NCBI RefSeq assembly: GCF_000430825.1
Contig: NZ_AUMT01000009.1
Location: 124,001-188,000 of the forward strand
Direction: 5' to 3'
Source of the DNA: Chryseobacterium daeguense DSM 19388
GTDB lineage: Bacteria; Bacteroidota; Bacteroidia; Flavobacteriales; Weeksellaceae
Length of the DNA: 64,000 nucleotides
Shown: positions 37,624-46,430 of the stretch, piece by piece
Layout: each line of letters opens with the position of its first letter
Numbering within the stretch: the first letter of the stretch is position 1
Notes under the pieces: model-generated
Databases searched by the model: none
Seen by the model: the letters and a program-made list of their open reading frames with translations, nothing else
Told to the model about the DNA's origin: nothing
Made by a program: the position numbers and the translations under genes

Positions 37624-37728
37624 GTTATCTGTCCAAAAATAATTTTGGTAGAACGTAGCACCTTCATTGCTTGCGCAAAGGGTTGCTAAGGTTTCACAGG
37701 GTCTAATCCCTCAACCTTTCTTGATAAC
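37624..37728 (-). promoter_or_regulatory. SAM-I (S-box) riboswitch
   Basis: On the minus strand P1 arms GTTATC (from 37728) and GATAAC (to 37624) close the element. Between them are the conserved ATCAAGAAAGG, GGGATTAGACCCTGTGAAA, CCTTAGCAACC, AAGGTGCTACGTTCTACC and GACAGATAAC segments of the classic SAM-I aptamer, including the kink-turn and pseudoknot parts. It binds S-adenosylmethionine and should repress the downstream operon. No T-tailed terminator is obvious between P1 and the metX start. Two small hairpins (near 37608-37622 and 37592-37606) may form the expression platform, perhaps acting on translation. The rest of the 357-bp gap holds the two promoters listed next. Confidence 0.95.
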
Positions 37729-37757
37729 ATTTTCAATATTTGAATGAACGAATGATG

Positions 37758-37765
37758 CAAAGATA
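37758..37765 (-). promoter_or_regulatory. -7 element of the methionine operon
   Basis: Minus-strand TATCTTTG, a perfect TAnnTTTG, about 30 bp before the riboswitch P1. No good TTG is found at the -33 position. Confidence 0.65.
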
Positions 37766-37869
37766 GAATATTTCTTTTAAAAAATTTAAAAAAAATTAAT
37801 TTAATATTTCTAACGCCGATCAATAAAGGGTTTCCGACTTTATTTCCAAAATTATTCAGAAGGGTGAAG

Positions 37870-37900
37870 TTGGAATTATTTCTCAAAAAAACTAACTTCG
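37870..37900 (+). promoter_or_regulatory. Promoter of the GH63-like gene
   Basis: TTG at 37870-37872, a 20-bp spacer and TAACTTCG at 37893-37900 (one mismatch to TAnnTTTG), 20 bp before the ATG. Confidence 0.55.
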
Positions 37901-37919
37901 TATTGAAATATGGTGAAAT

Positions 37920-40535
37920 ATGAGTGTTGAGAAACAAAGATTACAAGACAGCGACTGGAAAAACTGGGGACCTTACGTAAGCAACCGGCAATGGGGAAAC
38001 GTACGTGAAGATTACAGCTCAAACGGCGATGCGTGGAATTTCGCCAATCACAACAATGCAGAAAGCTATGCCTACCGCTGGGGCGAAGAAGGAATTGCGG
38101 GAATCTCTGATGCAAAGCAGCTATTTTGTTTTGCACTTTCTTTCTGGAATAAGAAAGATAAGATGGTGAAAGAACGTTTTTTTGGACTCAGCAATCCTCA
38201 GGGAAACCATGGAGAAGATATTAAAGAAATTTTTTATTACCTCGACAATACGCCTACTCACAGCTATATGAAGATGGTGTATAAATACCCCATCAACCCT
38301 TTCCCTTATGATGATATCCGGGCGGAAAACGCCAGGAGAAGCAAGAAAGAGCCCGAATACGAAATTATCGATACCGGAATCTTTGATAATGATGAATATT
38401 TCGATATTTTTATTGAATATGCAAAGGCTGACCATAATGATATTCTGGTTCGGGTAACAGTTTGCAACAGAAGCCAAATTGACGCACCCATTGTAGTAAT
38501 CCCTACAGCCTGGTTCAGAAACAACTGGAAATGGGGTTACAATACTTACAAAGGCCATACAAATGCGTCATCTGAAGGCTGTATTGATATTAATCACGAC
38601 AGCATTTCAATCAAAAAGTTTTACTCCAGAAACATTAATGCTGAAAGTGTTTTTTGCGAAAATGAAACCAATACTCCAAAGCTGCACGGCGCACCATATC
38701 CCGGAAACACTTATTATAAAGACGGTATCAATGACTACATCACTTACGGCAGCAATACCGTAAATCCGGAAAAAAGAGGAACAAAAGCTTCTTTTATAAT
38801 TGATGAAACCATTGAAGCCGGACAGTGCAAAACCTTCGATTTCAGATTATCTCCGAATGAAACTGACGAGCCTTTCGAAAATTTTGATGAAATATTTAAA
38901 TCCAGAATAGAAGAAGCTGATGAATTTTATCGTGATATTCAGCAAGATATAGAAAGTGACGATGAGAAAAACGTTCAAAGACAGGCTTTCGCAGGATTGC
39001 TTTGGAATAAGCAGTTTTATCATTACAACGTTGGAAAATGGTTGAAGGGCGACCCGAATTACGAAGCTCCGAGAGATTTCAATAATTATGTAAGAAATAC
39101 CGAATGGAACCATCTTCACAATAAAGACATCATCTCAATGCCCGATAAATGGGAATATCCTTGGTATGCAACCTGGGATCTGGCTTTTCATTGTGTCCCA
39201 TTTGCTATTATTGACGCAGAATTTGCGAAGGGACAACTTCTTTTGCTGACAAAAGAATGGTATATGCATCCAAACGGGCAGCTCCCCGCTTATGAATGGA
39301 ACCTGAGTGATGTGAACCCGCCTGTTCATGCCTGGTCTTGTTTCAGGGTCTTTAAAATTGATGAAAAACAAAATGGTAAGCCAGACCTGTTATTTTTAGA
39401 AAAAGTTTTCCAAAAACTGCTTCTGAACTTCACATGGTGGGTTAACCGAAAAGATAAAAACGGTAAGAATATTTTTGGAGGAGGCTTCCTGGGACTCGAT
39501 AACGTGGGTGCTTTTGACCGAAATATGGTGTTAAAAGACGGGCAGCACCTTGAGCAAGCCGACGGGACAAGCTGGATGGCGATGTACGCCCTGAATATGA
39601 TGCGAATTGCCATGGAGCTCGCTCAATATTATCAGGTGTATGAAGATATGGCGATCAAATTTTTTGAACATTATCTCTATATTGCCGAAGCCATGGAAAA
39701 TCTTGGCGAAGGCACAAAAGGCCTGTGGAATGAAGAAGACGGATTTTTCTATGACGTTTTACAGCTTGGAAACGGCGATAGTATTTCATTAAAATTAAGA
39801 AGTATTGTTGGTTTGATTCCGATGTTTGCCGTGGAGATTATTGACCACCATCTCCTTGATAAAATGCCTAATTTCAGGGAAAGAATGGATTGGGTTCTAA
39901 AGAATAAACCTGAGCTTACAAAACTCGTCTCGCATTGGGAAGAAGAAGGCCAGGGAAGAAAGCATCTGATGAGCATTCTTCGAAAAACCAGGCTCACAAA
40001 GGTTTTAAACAGAATGCTGGACGAAAAAGAATTCCTAAGCGATTACGGAATCCGTGCCATGTCTAAAGTTTACGAGGAAAACCCATTTGTATTTTCTGTT
40101 CACGGTACCGAAAACGTAGTCTACTACACACCTGCCGAGAGTGACAGCCGAATGTTCGGAGGAAACAGCAACTGGCGCGGGCCTATCTGGTTTCCTATCA
40201 ATTTCCTGATCGTAGAAAGCCTGCAGCGTTTCCATTTTTATTATGGAAACAGCCTTAAAGTGGAGCTTCCGACCGGAAGTGGAGACAAAAGAAACCTTGA
40301 TGAAGTAGCCAAAAATATCAGCAACAGGTTATGCTCTATTTTTCTTAAAGATGAATTTGGTCAACGCCCGTTTAATGGAGGAAATGCGAAATTCAATTAT
40401 GATGATAATTTCAAAGATTACATTACTTTTTTTGAATATTTCCACGGAGATAACGGCCGGGGAGTGGGCGCTTCACACCAGACAGGATGGACCGCAACCG
40501 TCGCAAAACTGATGAAACCAAGAATGACATTATAG
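37920..40535 (+). CDS. GH63-like glucosidase (MGH1-type glycoside hydrolase)
   Basis: An 871-residue protein without signal peptide, related to the processing alpha-glucosidase I/mannosylglycerate hydrolase group (GH63, MGH1-like). An N-terminal beta-sandwich (about 1-330) precedes an (alpha/alpha)6 barrel. Recognisable barrel motifs are F-A-G-L-L-W-N-K-Q, Y-A-T-W-D-L-A-F-H (Asp as likely general acid), F-L-G-L-D-N-V-G-A-F-D-R, Q-A-D-G-T-S-W-M-A-M-Y and G-P-I-W-F-P-I-N. Substrate not determinable. Cytosolic by lack of a signal. Monocistronic, with a terminator directly after the stop. Confidence 0.85.
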   Translation: MSVEKQRLQDSDWKNWGPYVSNRQWGNVREDYSSNGDAWNFANHNNAESYAYRWGEEGIAGISDAKQLFCFALSFWNKKDKMVKERFFGLSNPQGNHGEDIKEIFYYLDNTPTHSYMKMVYKYPINPFPYDDIRAENARRSKKEPEYEIIDTGIFDNDEYFDIFIEYAKADHNDILVRVTVCNRSQIDAPIVVIPTAWFRNNWKWGYNTYKGHTNASSEGCIDINHDSISIKKFYSRNINAESVFCENETNTPKLHGAPYPGNTYYKDGINDYITYGSNTVNPEKRGTKASFIIDETIEAGQCKTFDFRLSPNETDEPFENFDEIFKSRIEEADEFYRDIQQDIESDDEKNVQRQAFAGLLWNKQFYHYNVGKWLKGDPNYEAPRDFNNYVRNTEWNHLHNKDIISMPDKWEYPWYATWDLAFHCVPFAIIDAEFAKGQLLLLTKEWYMHPNGQLPAYEWNLSDVNPPVHAWSCFRVFKIDEKQNGKPDLLFLEKVFQKLLLNFTWWVNRKDKNGKNIFGGGFLGLDNVGAFDRNMVLKDGQHLEQADGTSWMAMYALNMMRIAMELAQYYQVYEDMAIKFFEHYLYIAEAMENLGEGTKGLWNEEDGFFYDVLQLGNGDSISLKLRSIVGLIPMFAVEIIDHHLLDKMPNFRERMDWVLKNKPELTKLVSHWEEEGQGRKHLMSILRKTRLTKVLNRMLDEKEFLSDYGIRAMSKVYEENPFVFSVHGTENVVYYTPAESDSRMFGGNSNWRGPIWFPINFLIVESLQRFHFYYGNSLKVELPTGSGDKRNLDEVAKNISNRLCSIFLKDEFGQRPFNGGNAKFNYDDNFKDYITFFEYFHGDNGRGVGASHQTGWTATVAKLMKPRMTL

Positions 40536-40536
40536 T

Positions 40537-40564
40537 AAAAAGCTCCTTTTTAGGAGCTTTTTTT
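40537..40564 (+). terminator. Terminator of the GH63-like gene
   Basis: Stem AAAAGCTCC / GGAGCTTTT with a short loop and a run of T, directly after the stop. Confidence 0.88.
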
Positions 40565-40585
40565 GTAGAAATATATCGACAGGAA

Positions 40586-40620
40586 TTGCAAAAAAAGCAT
40601 TAATTAATTGGTTATCTTTG
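40586..40620 (+). promoter_or_regulatory. Promoter upstream of the small ORF and LRR gene
   Basis: TATCTTTG at 40613-40620 fits TAnnTTTG; TTG at 40586-40588 is 24 bp away, slightly longer than usual. The transcript would cover a 31-codon ORF before the LRR gene. Confidence 0.55.
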
Positions 40621-40639
40621 CAGTACAAAACACATACAG

Positions 40640-40735
40640 ATGAAGACAAATTATTTTGCTTTCCTGATTTCTATATTGGGAATTCGACAATTCATTCAAA
40701 ACATTTCTCGAATTGAATATTGGTTGGGATTTTAA
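40640..40735 (+). CDS. Possible 31-residue ORF, perhaps a signal-peptide remnant
   Basis: An ATG-to-TAA frame of 31 codons (M-K-T-N-Y-F-A-F-L-I-S-I-L-G-I-R) just after a consensus -7 element. Its start resembles the signal peptide of the next gene (M-K-T-K-L-F ... S-L-G-I-R-A-Q-N-I-S): both have L-G-I-R and then Q-N-I-S. It could be a decayed duplicate of that gene's 5' end, a short leader peptide, or chance. Whether it is translated is unknown. Confidence 0.3.
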   Translation: MKTNYFAFLISILGIRQFIQNISRIEYWLGF

Positions 40736-40790
40736 TTCCCTGCCGATTTACTGAACACAAAACCTCAAAAAATTTAACACAAAAATTTTA

Positions 40791-43700
40791 ATGAAAACAA
40801 AATTATTTTATTTATTGTTCTCTTGTATGCTTAGCTTGGGAATAAGGGCACAGAACATCTCCTTTACAGATGCTAATTTTAAGGCAAAACTGCTTTCTGC
40901 ATCACCTAGTAATACGGTTGCAAAAAATCTTAACGGAAATTATTTTAAAATTGATGCAAATGACGATGGAGATATTCAGGTGAATGAAGCACAGCAAGTA
41001 AGTGAGCTGAATGTTTCTATTTATGGGGAAGGTACTGGCATTTCATATACAACAATAAATTCTATCGACGGAATAAAAAGTTTTGTAGCTTTAAAAAAGT
41101 TTGCTTTAAAGATAGGAAATTCGAATCACTATTCGGGAGCAGTAGATTTATCCGGTATGACGAATTTAGAAAATTTAGACCTTTCATTAGTTTTCAGTAC
41201 TACTGCCAATCATGACATTAATGTTTCCAACTGTACAGCTTTAAAAACTTTTGTAGCGGGATACAATGGAGCTTCTCCAGCTTTATCTTTCTCAGGATGC
41301 TCTGTATTAAATAATGCTAAAATAATTGGCTACAATGACGTTTATGGAACTCCAACTGTTAATATAGGAACATTAGATTTTAATAATTTCACTTCATTAA
41401 AGGATCTTTATATTGAAAATATTAATTTAAATACATTATTACTTCAAGGTTGCAATGCCTTAGAAAACCTTACACTTAAAGAATATTTTACTAATGCTGT
41501 GAGTAGCCTTATAAATGTTGCCAATTTACCTAATCTAAAGACAATAACGCTTAACAAGTATAATGTAACGTTGGATGCTCATAACTGTCCAAATTTAATT
41601 TCAGTTACTGGCGGAAATATTACAAATCTGAATGTAAAAGATTGTACAAACTTGGTCGATCTAAAGGCTAATTCTTACAACAATACAATGAATGTTAATA
41701 ATTGTATTAATCTAAAGACAATATCAGGGGCTGCAAACTGTAGTTCCATCGATCTGAGTAATTTACAAAACTTAGATAGTATATTATTTTTTCCTCTTGA
41801 TTGCATGCAGCAACAAACTACCCTCATGTCATCTCTTAATGTACAAAACTGCCCAAAATTAAGAAAGATTGCAACATATGAATTGAAACTAACCTCACTT
41901 GATGTGAGCAACCTTCCTAAATTAGAAAGCTTAAAGATTTTACATTGTGATTACAGCCCTGCAAGTTCTTTGACATTAACTCAGATTAATGCCTCTAATT
42001 GCCCAATGCTTACTACTTTTGATATAAAAGGATCTTACAAAATACAATCAATCAATTTGCAGAATTGCTCTTCATTATCAAATATCATTTTGCATAATGG
42101 AAATTCTTACGAAGGCAGATATGCTATAAATAATATTAATTTAACCGGTTGTAACAATTTTACAGATCTTGATATTAGAAGATGCAACTTTTCAAGCTTG
42201 GACCTACCCAACTTACCTAATTTAAAAACTCTCGATTGCAGTGACAACTATTTAAATAATCTTGACTTCTCCAACCTGCAATCTTTGGAAACTATTATAT
42301 GCGGAAAAAATAATCTTACAACACTTAATATACATGACCTTCCTAATTTGATAAATTTTGATTATAGTGATGGAACTATAACCTCATTAGACTTTCAAAA
42401 TTTGCCAAAAGTAAAGAATCTAGTATTTAATAATAATCAATTATCAAATATGGTATTAAACAATATGCCGTTAATTGAAAAGCTTGTATGTCGATTTAAT
42501 TCTTTAACAAATCTAAACCTTCAAAACTTACCTATTAAATATTTAGACTGCAGAGACAATCAGTTAATTAATTTAGTTATAAATAATTTAAACAACCTAA
42601 CAAGTTTATTCTGTTCAAACAATCAACTGACATCATTAAATCTTACCAGTAATTCAAACATTTCATTTGTAGATTGTAGCTACAACCAACTGAGCTCACT
42701 TGATACTTCCGGATTACAGTATCTCGATGAACTATATGCTTCACATAATCAATTACAAAATCTAAATATTGCCGGAAGACATCTCTTACATCTAGATTGT
42801 TCATATAATAATTTGACTTCTTTGAATTTAGACAATACAAGTACGGATTACAGTTTCAACTGTTCTCATAATCAGCTTACAACACTTGATTTCAGCAAAT
42901 ATTATCATGGTCAGAATACCCCCCCATCCATAGATGGATTTATATGCTCTGATAACCCACAGCTCTCCATAATTATTTTGAAAAATGGTATTTCAGAATT
43001 TGGCTCTTATTATGATTTCTCTAATCTTCCTAATCTTAATTATGTATGCTGTGATGACTCCGAAATACCCGCGGTTCAAGCCATGATAAGCCAGAACGGA
43101 TATACAGGCTGCAACGTGAACAGCTATTGCAATATTACTCCCGGCGGAAACTACAACACCATCACCGGAACCGTAAGATTCGATGAAAACAACAATGGAT
43201 GCGATACGAATGACGAATTTTTCGAGCATATGAAGCTGAAAATCAATGACGGCACAAGTACCGGAGAAACATTTGTTAAAAGTGACGGAACTTATAACTT
43301 CTTTACACAAACTGGTAATTTTACAGTAACTACTGAACCGGAAAACCCTTCTCTTTACACAGTAACACCTTCCAGTTTCACGGTGAATTTTACAAATGAT
43401 AACAATAATATTTCCACTCAAAACATCTGTGTTACCAAAAACGGAAACGTAAAAGACCTGGAGATCATCATTGCTCCCGTTACTGATGCAAGACCCGGCT
43501 TTGATGCAAAATATAAACTTATCTGGAGAAATAAAGGAAATGCTACGCTTTCAGGAAAAGCAATTCTTTCGTTCGATACTTCAAGAATGACTTTTGTTAC
43601 ATCATCACTGCCTTCAGTTGTAAGTGGAAACGAAGTGACATTTGATTTTGTAAATTTAAAGCCTTATGGAAATACGGCTTCGGAAATTACATTTAATATT

Positions 43701-44498
43701 AATCCGCCGACACATCCTACAAACCCCGTGAACAATGGAGATATTCTTAATTTTACGGCAAATGTAACTCCGCTTTCCGGCGATGTGAATCCAGAAGACA
43801 ATTCATTTAATTTTAAACAAACGGTGGTCAATTCGTTTGACCCTAATGATATTACCTGTCTTGAAGGAAATCAAATCCCTGTTTCTATGGTTGGAAAAGA
43901 TCTTCATTACGTAGTAAATTTTGAAAATACAGGAACTGCTTCTGCGGTAAATATTGTTGTGGAAATGGATATTGATCCTAATGATTACGACATCAATTCT
44001 CTTCAGTTACAAAATACATCGCACAATACTTTTACAAAAATAAAAGGTAATAAAGTAGAGTTTATGATGAAAAATATCAATCTTGCTGCATCAGCACATG
44101 GAAATATTGCATTTAAGATTAAGACCAAAAATAATCTTGTAAACGGAGACAGCGTAATGAATAAGGCCAACATTTATTTTGATTACAATTTCCCGGTGGC
44201 AACTAACGAAGCGGTTACTAATATTGGCGGTACAACATTAGCGGTTACAGAATCTGTAAAAGATAAAGACAAGGTAAATGTTTACCCAAATCCTACCAAA
44301 GGAGATGTAAATATAAGTGCTGATTCAATCATCAAGTCTATAGAAATCTATGATGCCCAGGGAAGAATTATTCAGAAGCAGACAGGTATTAATGCTAAGA
44401 ATACTAAAGTTTCTTTACATAATAATATTTCGGGATTATATATGTTCAAAATTATTACAGAACAAAATACATTGATGAAAAAAGTAATTAAGAATTAA
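40791..44498 (+). CDS. Leucine-rich repeat surface protein with T9SS type A sorting domain
   Basis: A 1235-residue secreted adhesin-like protein: signal peptide to R-A-Q (about 21), then about 700 residues of Asn- and Cys-containing leucine-rich repeats (L-x-x-L-x-C-S-x-N-x-L and variants). A CNA-B/SdrD-B-like beta domain (about 780-880: I-T-G-T-V-R-F-D-E-N-N-N-G-C-D) follows. Next is a large conserved beta domain common in such proteins (about 885-1145; F-D-P-N-D-I-T-C-L-E-G), then the T9SS signal (V-Y-P-N-P-T-K-G-D to the end). The LRR part of the DNA is visibly more AT-rich than either flank. Likely cell-surface binding; ligand unknown. Confidence 0.85.
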   Translation: MKTKLFYLLFSCMLSLGIRAQNISFTDANFKAKLLSASPSNTVAKNLNGNYFKIDANDDGDIQVNEAQQVSELNVSIYGEGTGISYTTINSIDGIKSFVALKKFALKIGNSNHYSGAVDLSGMTNLENLDLSLVFSTTANHDINVSNCTALKTFVAGYNGASPALSFSGCSVLNNAKIIGYNDVYGTPTVNIGTLDFNNFTSLKDLYIENINLNTLLLQGCNALENLTLKEYFTNAVSSLINVANLPNLKTITLNKYNVTLDAHNCPNLISVTGGNITNLNVKDCTNLVDLKANSYNNTMNVNNCINLKTISGAANCSSIDLSNLQNLDSILFFPLDCMQQQTTLMSSLNVQNCPKLRKIATYELKLTSLDVSNLPKLESLKILHCDYSPASSLTLTQINASNCPMLTTFDIKGSYKIQSINLQNCSSLSNIILHNGNSYEGRYAINNINLTGCNNFTDLDIRRCNFSSLDLPNLPNLKTLDCSDNYLNNLDFSNLQSLETIICGKNNLTTLNIHDLPNLINFDYSDGTITSLDFQNLPKVKNLVFNNNQLSNMVLNNMPLIEKLVCRFNSLTNLNLQNLPIKYLDCRDNQLINLVINNLNNLTSLFCSNNQLTSLNLTSNSNISFVDCSYNQLSSLDTSGLQYLDELYASHNQLQNLNIAGRHLLHLDCSYNNLTSLNLDNTSTDYSFNCSHNQLTTLDFSKYYHGQNTPPSIDGFICSDNPQLSIIILKNGISEFGSYYDFSNLPNLNYVCCDDSEIPAVQAMISQNGYTGCNVNSYCNITPGGNYNTITGTVRFDENNNGCDTNDEFFEHMKLKINDGTSTGETFVKSDGTYNFFTQTGNFTVTTEPENPSLYTVTPSSFTVNFTNDNNNISTQNICVTKNGNVKDLEIIIAPVTDARPGFDAKYKLIWRNKGNATLSGKAILSFDTSRMTFVTSSLPSVVSGNEVTFDFVNLKPYGNTASEITFNINPPTHPTNPVNNGDILNFTANVTPLSGDVNPEDNSFNFKQTVVNSFDPNDITCLEGNQIPVSMVGKDLHYVVNFENTGTASAVNIVVEMDIDPNDYDINSLQLQNTSHNTFTKIKGNKVEFMMKNINLAASAHGNIAFKIKTKNNLVNGDSVMNKANIYFDYNFPVATNEAVTNIGGTTLAVTESVKDKDKVNVYPNPTKGDVNISADSIIKSIEIYDAQGRIIQKQTGINAKNTKVSLHNNISGLYMFKIITEQNTLMKKVIKN

Positions 44499-44521
44499 AA
44501 TTATCTTTTAAACTTTTATGC

Positions 44522-44551
44522 AATCCTCTTTCATCCGAAAGAGGATTTTTT
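44522..44551 (+). terminator. Terminator of the LRR gene
   Basis: Perfect stem AATCCTCTTTC / GAAAGAGGATT with a 4-nt loop and a T run. Confidence 0.88.
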
Positions 44552-44564
44552 ATATTTAAATAAA

Positions 44565-44990
44565 TTAAGCCGTAACCACCTCTCCATTTACAAAAACTTC
44601 GTAGCCTATTTCAACATTCGGTTCCAATGTTTTAGAAACAGAACAGTATTTTTCAAAAGACAGTTGGGCAGCTTTATATGCTTTTTTAGGATCAATATCA
44701 CCTTCCAGAAGGAATTTAACCTTAATTGATTTAAAAGGTTTCGCATCATCCACAGGAATTCTTTCACCTTCTACTTCCGCCTTGAAACCTGTAATTTCCT
44801 GTCTTTGCTTTTTCAAAATGGAAACTACGTCAATTCCGCTGCAGCCTGCAACCGCCATCAATACGCTTTCCATCGGCGAAACACCTTTTGCACCAGGCTG
44901 TGTTGTATTATCTAAAAGGATTGAACTACCCTGAGAATTGGTAGCTTCAAATAAAAAATCGTCATTGATTCTATTAAGTGTTATTTTCAT
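44565..44990 (-). CDS. OsmC/Ohr family peroxiredoxin-like protein
   Basis: A 141-residue OsmC-fold protein; relatives reduce organic hydroperoxides with a Cys pair. Here A-V-A-G-C-S-G-I-D-V (Cys near 51) and E-K-Y-C-S-V-S-K (Cys near 113) give the two redox cysteines in the expected places. The ATG at 44990 (M-K-I-T-L-N-R) is preferred to an upstream TTG at 45014 that would add eight unsupported residues. It is the last gene of the MoxR cluster, 26 bp after the DUF58 gene; that spacer consists of 7-bp repeats. Confidence 0.87.
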   Translation of the reverse strand: MKITLNRINDDFLFEATNSQGSSILLDNTTQPGAKGVSPMESVLMAVAGCSGIDVVSILKKQRQEITGFKAEVEGERIPVDDAKPFKSIKVKFLLEGDIDPKKAYKAAQLSFEKYCSVSKTLEPNVEIGYEVFVNGEVVTA

Positions 44991-44994
44991 ATTG

Positions 44995-45008
44995 GTTGCT
45001 TGTTGCTT
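44995..45008. repeat. Two tandem GTTGCTT units before osmC
   Basis: Two exact 7-bp copies and degenerate flanks fill the 26-bp DUF58-osmC spacer. Read on the minus strand, the 7-bp phase starts at the DUF58 stop codon. The same GTTGCTT unit occurs before metF. Confidence 0.6.
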
Positions 45009-45016
45009 GTGCAAAA

Positions 45017-46339
45017 TTATAAAATTCCCCTTGCTTTTATTTCAAGATATTTATTGATAACATCGATATTTAAATTCTCCGGCAGGGTATAAACCGTATA
45101 AATTCCGTATTTACGAAGCTCCTGGATAATTAATTTTTTTTCAAACTCAAATTTTTCCGCAATAATCTCATCGTAAATCTCCTGCATACTTTCAGGATTT
45201 TTATGAATTAAGGTCTGTAATTCCGAATTTTTAAAGAAAACGACCACCAGCAAATGGTTTTTTGCAATTCCCCGGAGATATTTCAGCTGACGGTTTAATC
45301 CATCCAGCGTTTCAAAATTAGTGAATAATAAAATTAAGCTTCTTTGATTTAAAGAATATTTTACATCCTGATACAATCGGCTGAAATCACTTTCAAAGAA
45401 ATCCGTTTTAATATTATACAGCGCTTCGGAAATTTTTCTTAATTGACCGGATTTATTTTCTGCTGCAATTTTGTTCTCTGTTTTCTTAGAGAAGGTCATC
45501 ATTCCGGCCCGGTCTCCTTTTTTCAGAATAATATGGGACAATGCCATCGTTGCATTAATGGAATAATCCAGCAAACTTAATCCTTTAAAAGGCATTTTCA
45601 TTGTTCTTCCGGTATCAATCAGCATAAAAATCCGCTGTGATTTTTCGTCCTGAAACTGATTCACCATCAAGCGGTTAACTTTGGAAGTCGCTTTCCAGTT
45701 GATCGTTCTGATATCATCACCGGGAACATATTCTTTGATCTGCTCAAATTCCATCGTGTGGCCGAGCTTGCGGATTTTTTTGATTCCGCCTAATAGAAAT
45801 TCACTTTGGATAGCCATTAATTCATACTTTCTAAGGTGAATAAATGACGGATAAGACGGAAGATTAGCATCCTTCTGGAAAGTAAATCTCTTCGAAACAA
45901 ATCCTAAAGGAGAAGAAACATATACATTCAGATTTCCGAAATTGTATTCTCCCCTTTCTTTCGGTTCCAAAATATATTGAAAAAATGAATTTTTCCCCGA
46001 CTCAATCTGCTTTTCAATCAAAAAATCTCTTTTCTGAAACTGAAACGGAATTTCGTCTATAATTTTTGTATTAATTCTAAAGCTGTAATTATTTCTGATG
46101 TCAATTTTCACGGGATTTTCATCACCGTTCGATAGTTTTTCAGGTAAAATCCTCTGCGCAGAAATACCCTCTTTTTTATTGAAAACAAATAGATAATCCA
46201 CCATTGCCGCCAAAAAGATCAACAACAAAACAATATGCGCAACCACCATCAGAAACGGAAAGAAAAATGCAAAGACATACAGAATTCCCACTCCAATGAG
46301 CGCGAAGAAAAAGCGTGTATTGATGTATAAATTCTTCAT
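45017..46339 (-). CDS. DUF58 protein of the MoxR cluster
   Basis: A 440-residue membrane-anchored protein: two N-terminal helices (about 8-50), a beta domain, then the DUF58 motif near 205-215 (D-D-I-R-T-I-N-W-K-A-T-S-K) followed by a von Willebrand A-like fold with L-I-D-T-G-R-T-M (about 242-249), a partial MIDAS motif. DUF58 proteins are near-constant partners of MoxR AAA+ ATPases. Likely role, from the family: metal-dependent scaffold or client-binding factor for MoxR. It follows moxR after an 88-bp repeat spacer. Confidence 0.87.
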   Translation of the reverse strand: MKNLYINTRFFFALIGVGILYVFAFFFPFLMVVAHIVLLLIFLAAMVDYLFVFNKKEGISAQRILPEKLSNGDENPVKIDIRNNYSFRINTKIIDEIPFQFQKRDFLIEKQIESGKNSFFQYILEPKERGEYNFGNLNVYVSSPLGFVSKRFTFQKDANLPSYPSFIHLRKYELMAIQSEFLLGGIKKIRKLGHTMEFEQIKEYVPGDDIRTINWKATSKVNRLMVNQFQDEKSQRIFMLIDTGRTMKMPFKGLSLLDYSINATMALSHIILKKGDRAGMMTFSKKTENKIAAENKSGQLRKISEALYNIKTDFFESDFSRLYQDVKYSLNQRSLILLFTNFETLDGLNRQLKYLRGIAKNHLLVVVFFKNSELQTLIHKNPESMQEIYDEIIAEKFEFEKKLIIQELRKYGIYTVYTLPENLNIDVINKYLEIKARGIL

Positions 46340-46347
46340 GTTGCAAA

Positions 46348-46430
46348 GGGATTAGGAGTTAAGATTAGGATACATTTTAAATTAAACAATGCAATTTCCC
46401 TAAATCCTTAGCCCTAATTTCTAAAATCTA
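46348..46430. repeat. Phased 7-bp repeats in the moxR-DUF58 spacer, inverted halves
   Basis: Read on the minus strand from the moxR TAG, TAG-headed 7-bp units (TAGATTT, TAGAAAT, TAGGGCT) run for five units. Exactly 13 heptads separate the stop codon from the DUF58 ATG. The segment at 46351-46370 is imperfectly complementary to 46397-46418, so the spacer can fold as a hairpin. Confidence 0.75.

Noticed and set aside
42993..43421. 142-codon minus-strand frame inside the LRR gene
   Set aside because: Lies wholly within a well supported T9SS protein gene and has no recognisable features of its own.
44991..45014. Longer osmC start (TTG at 45014)
   Set aside because: Adds eight residues encoded by the 7-bp repeat spacer; the ATG at 44990 fits the family start.
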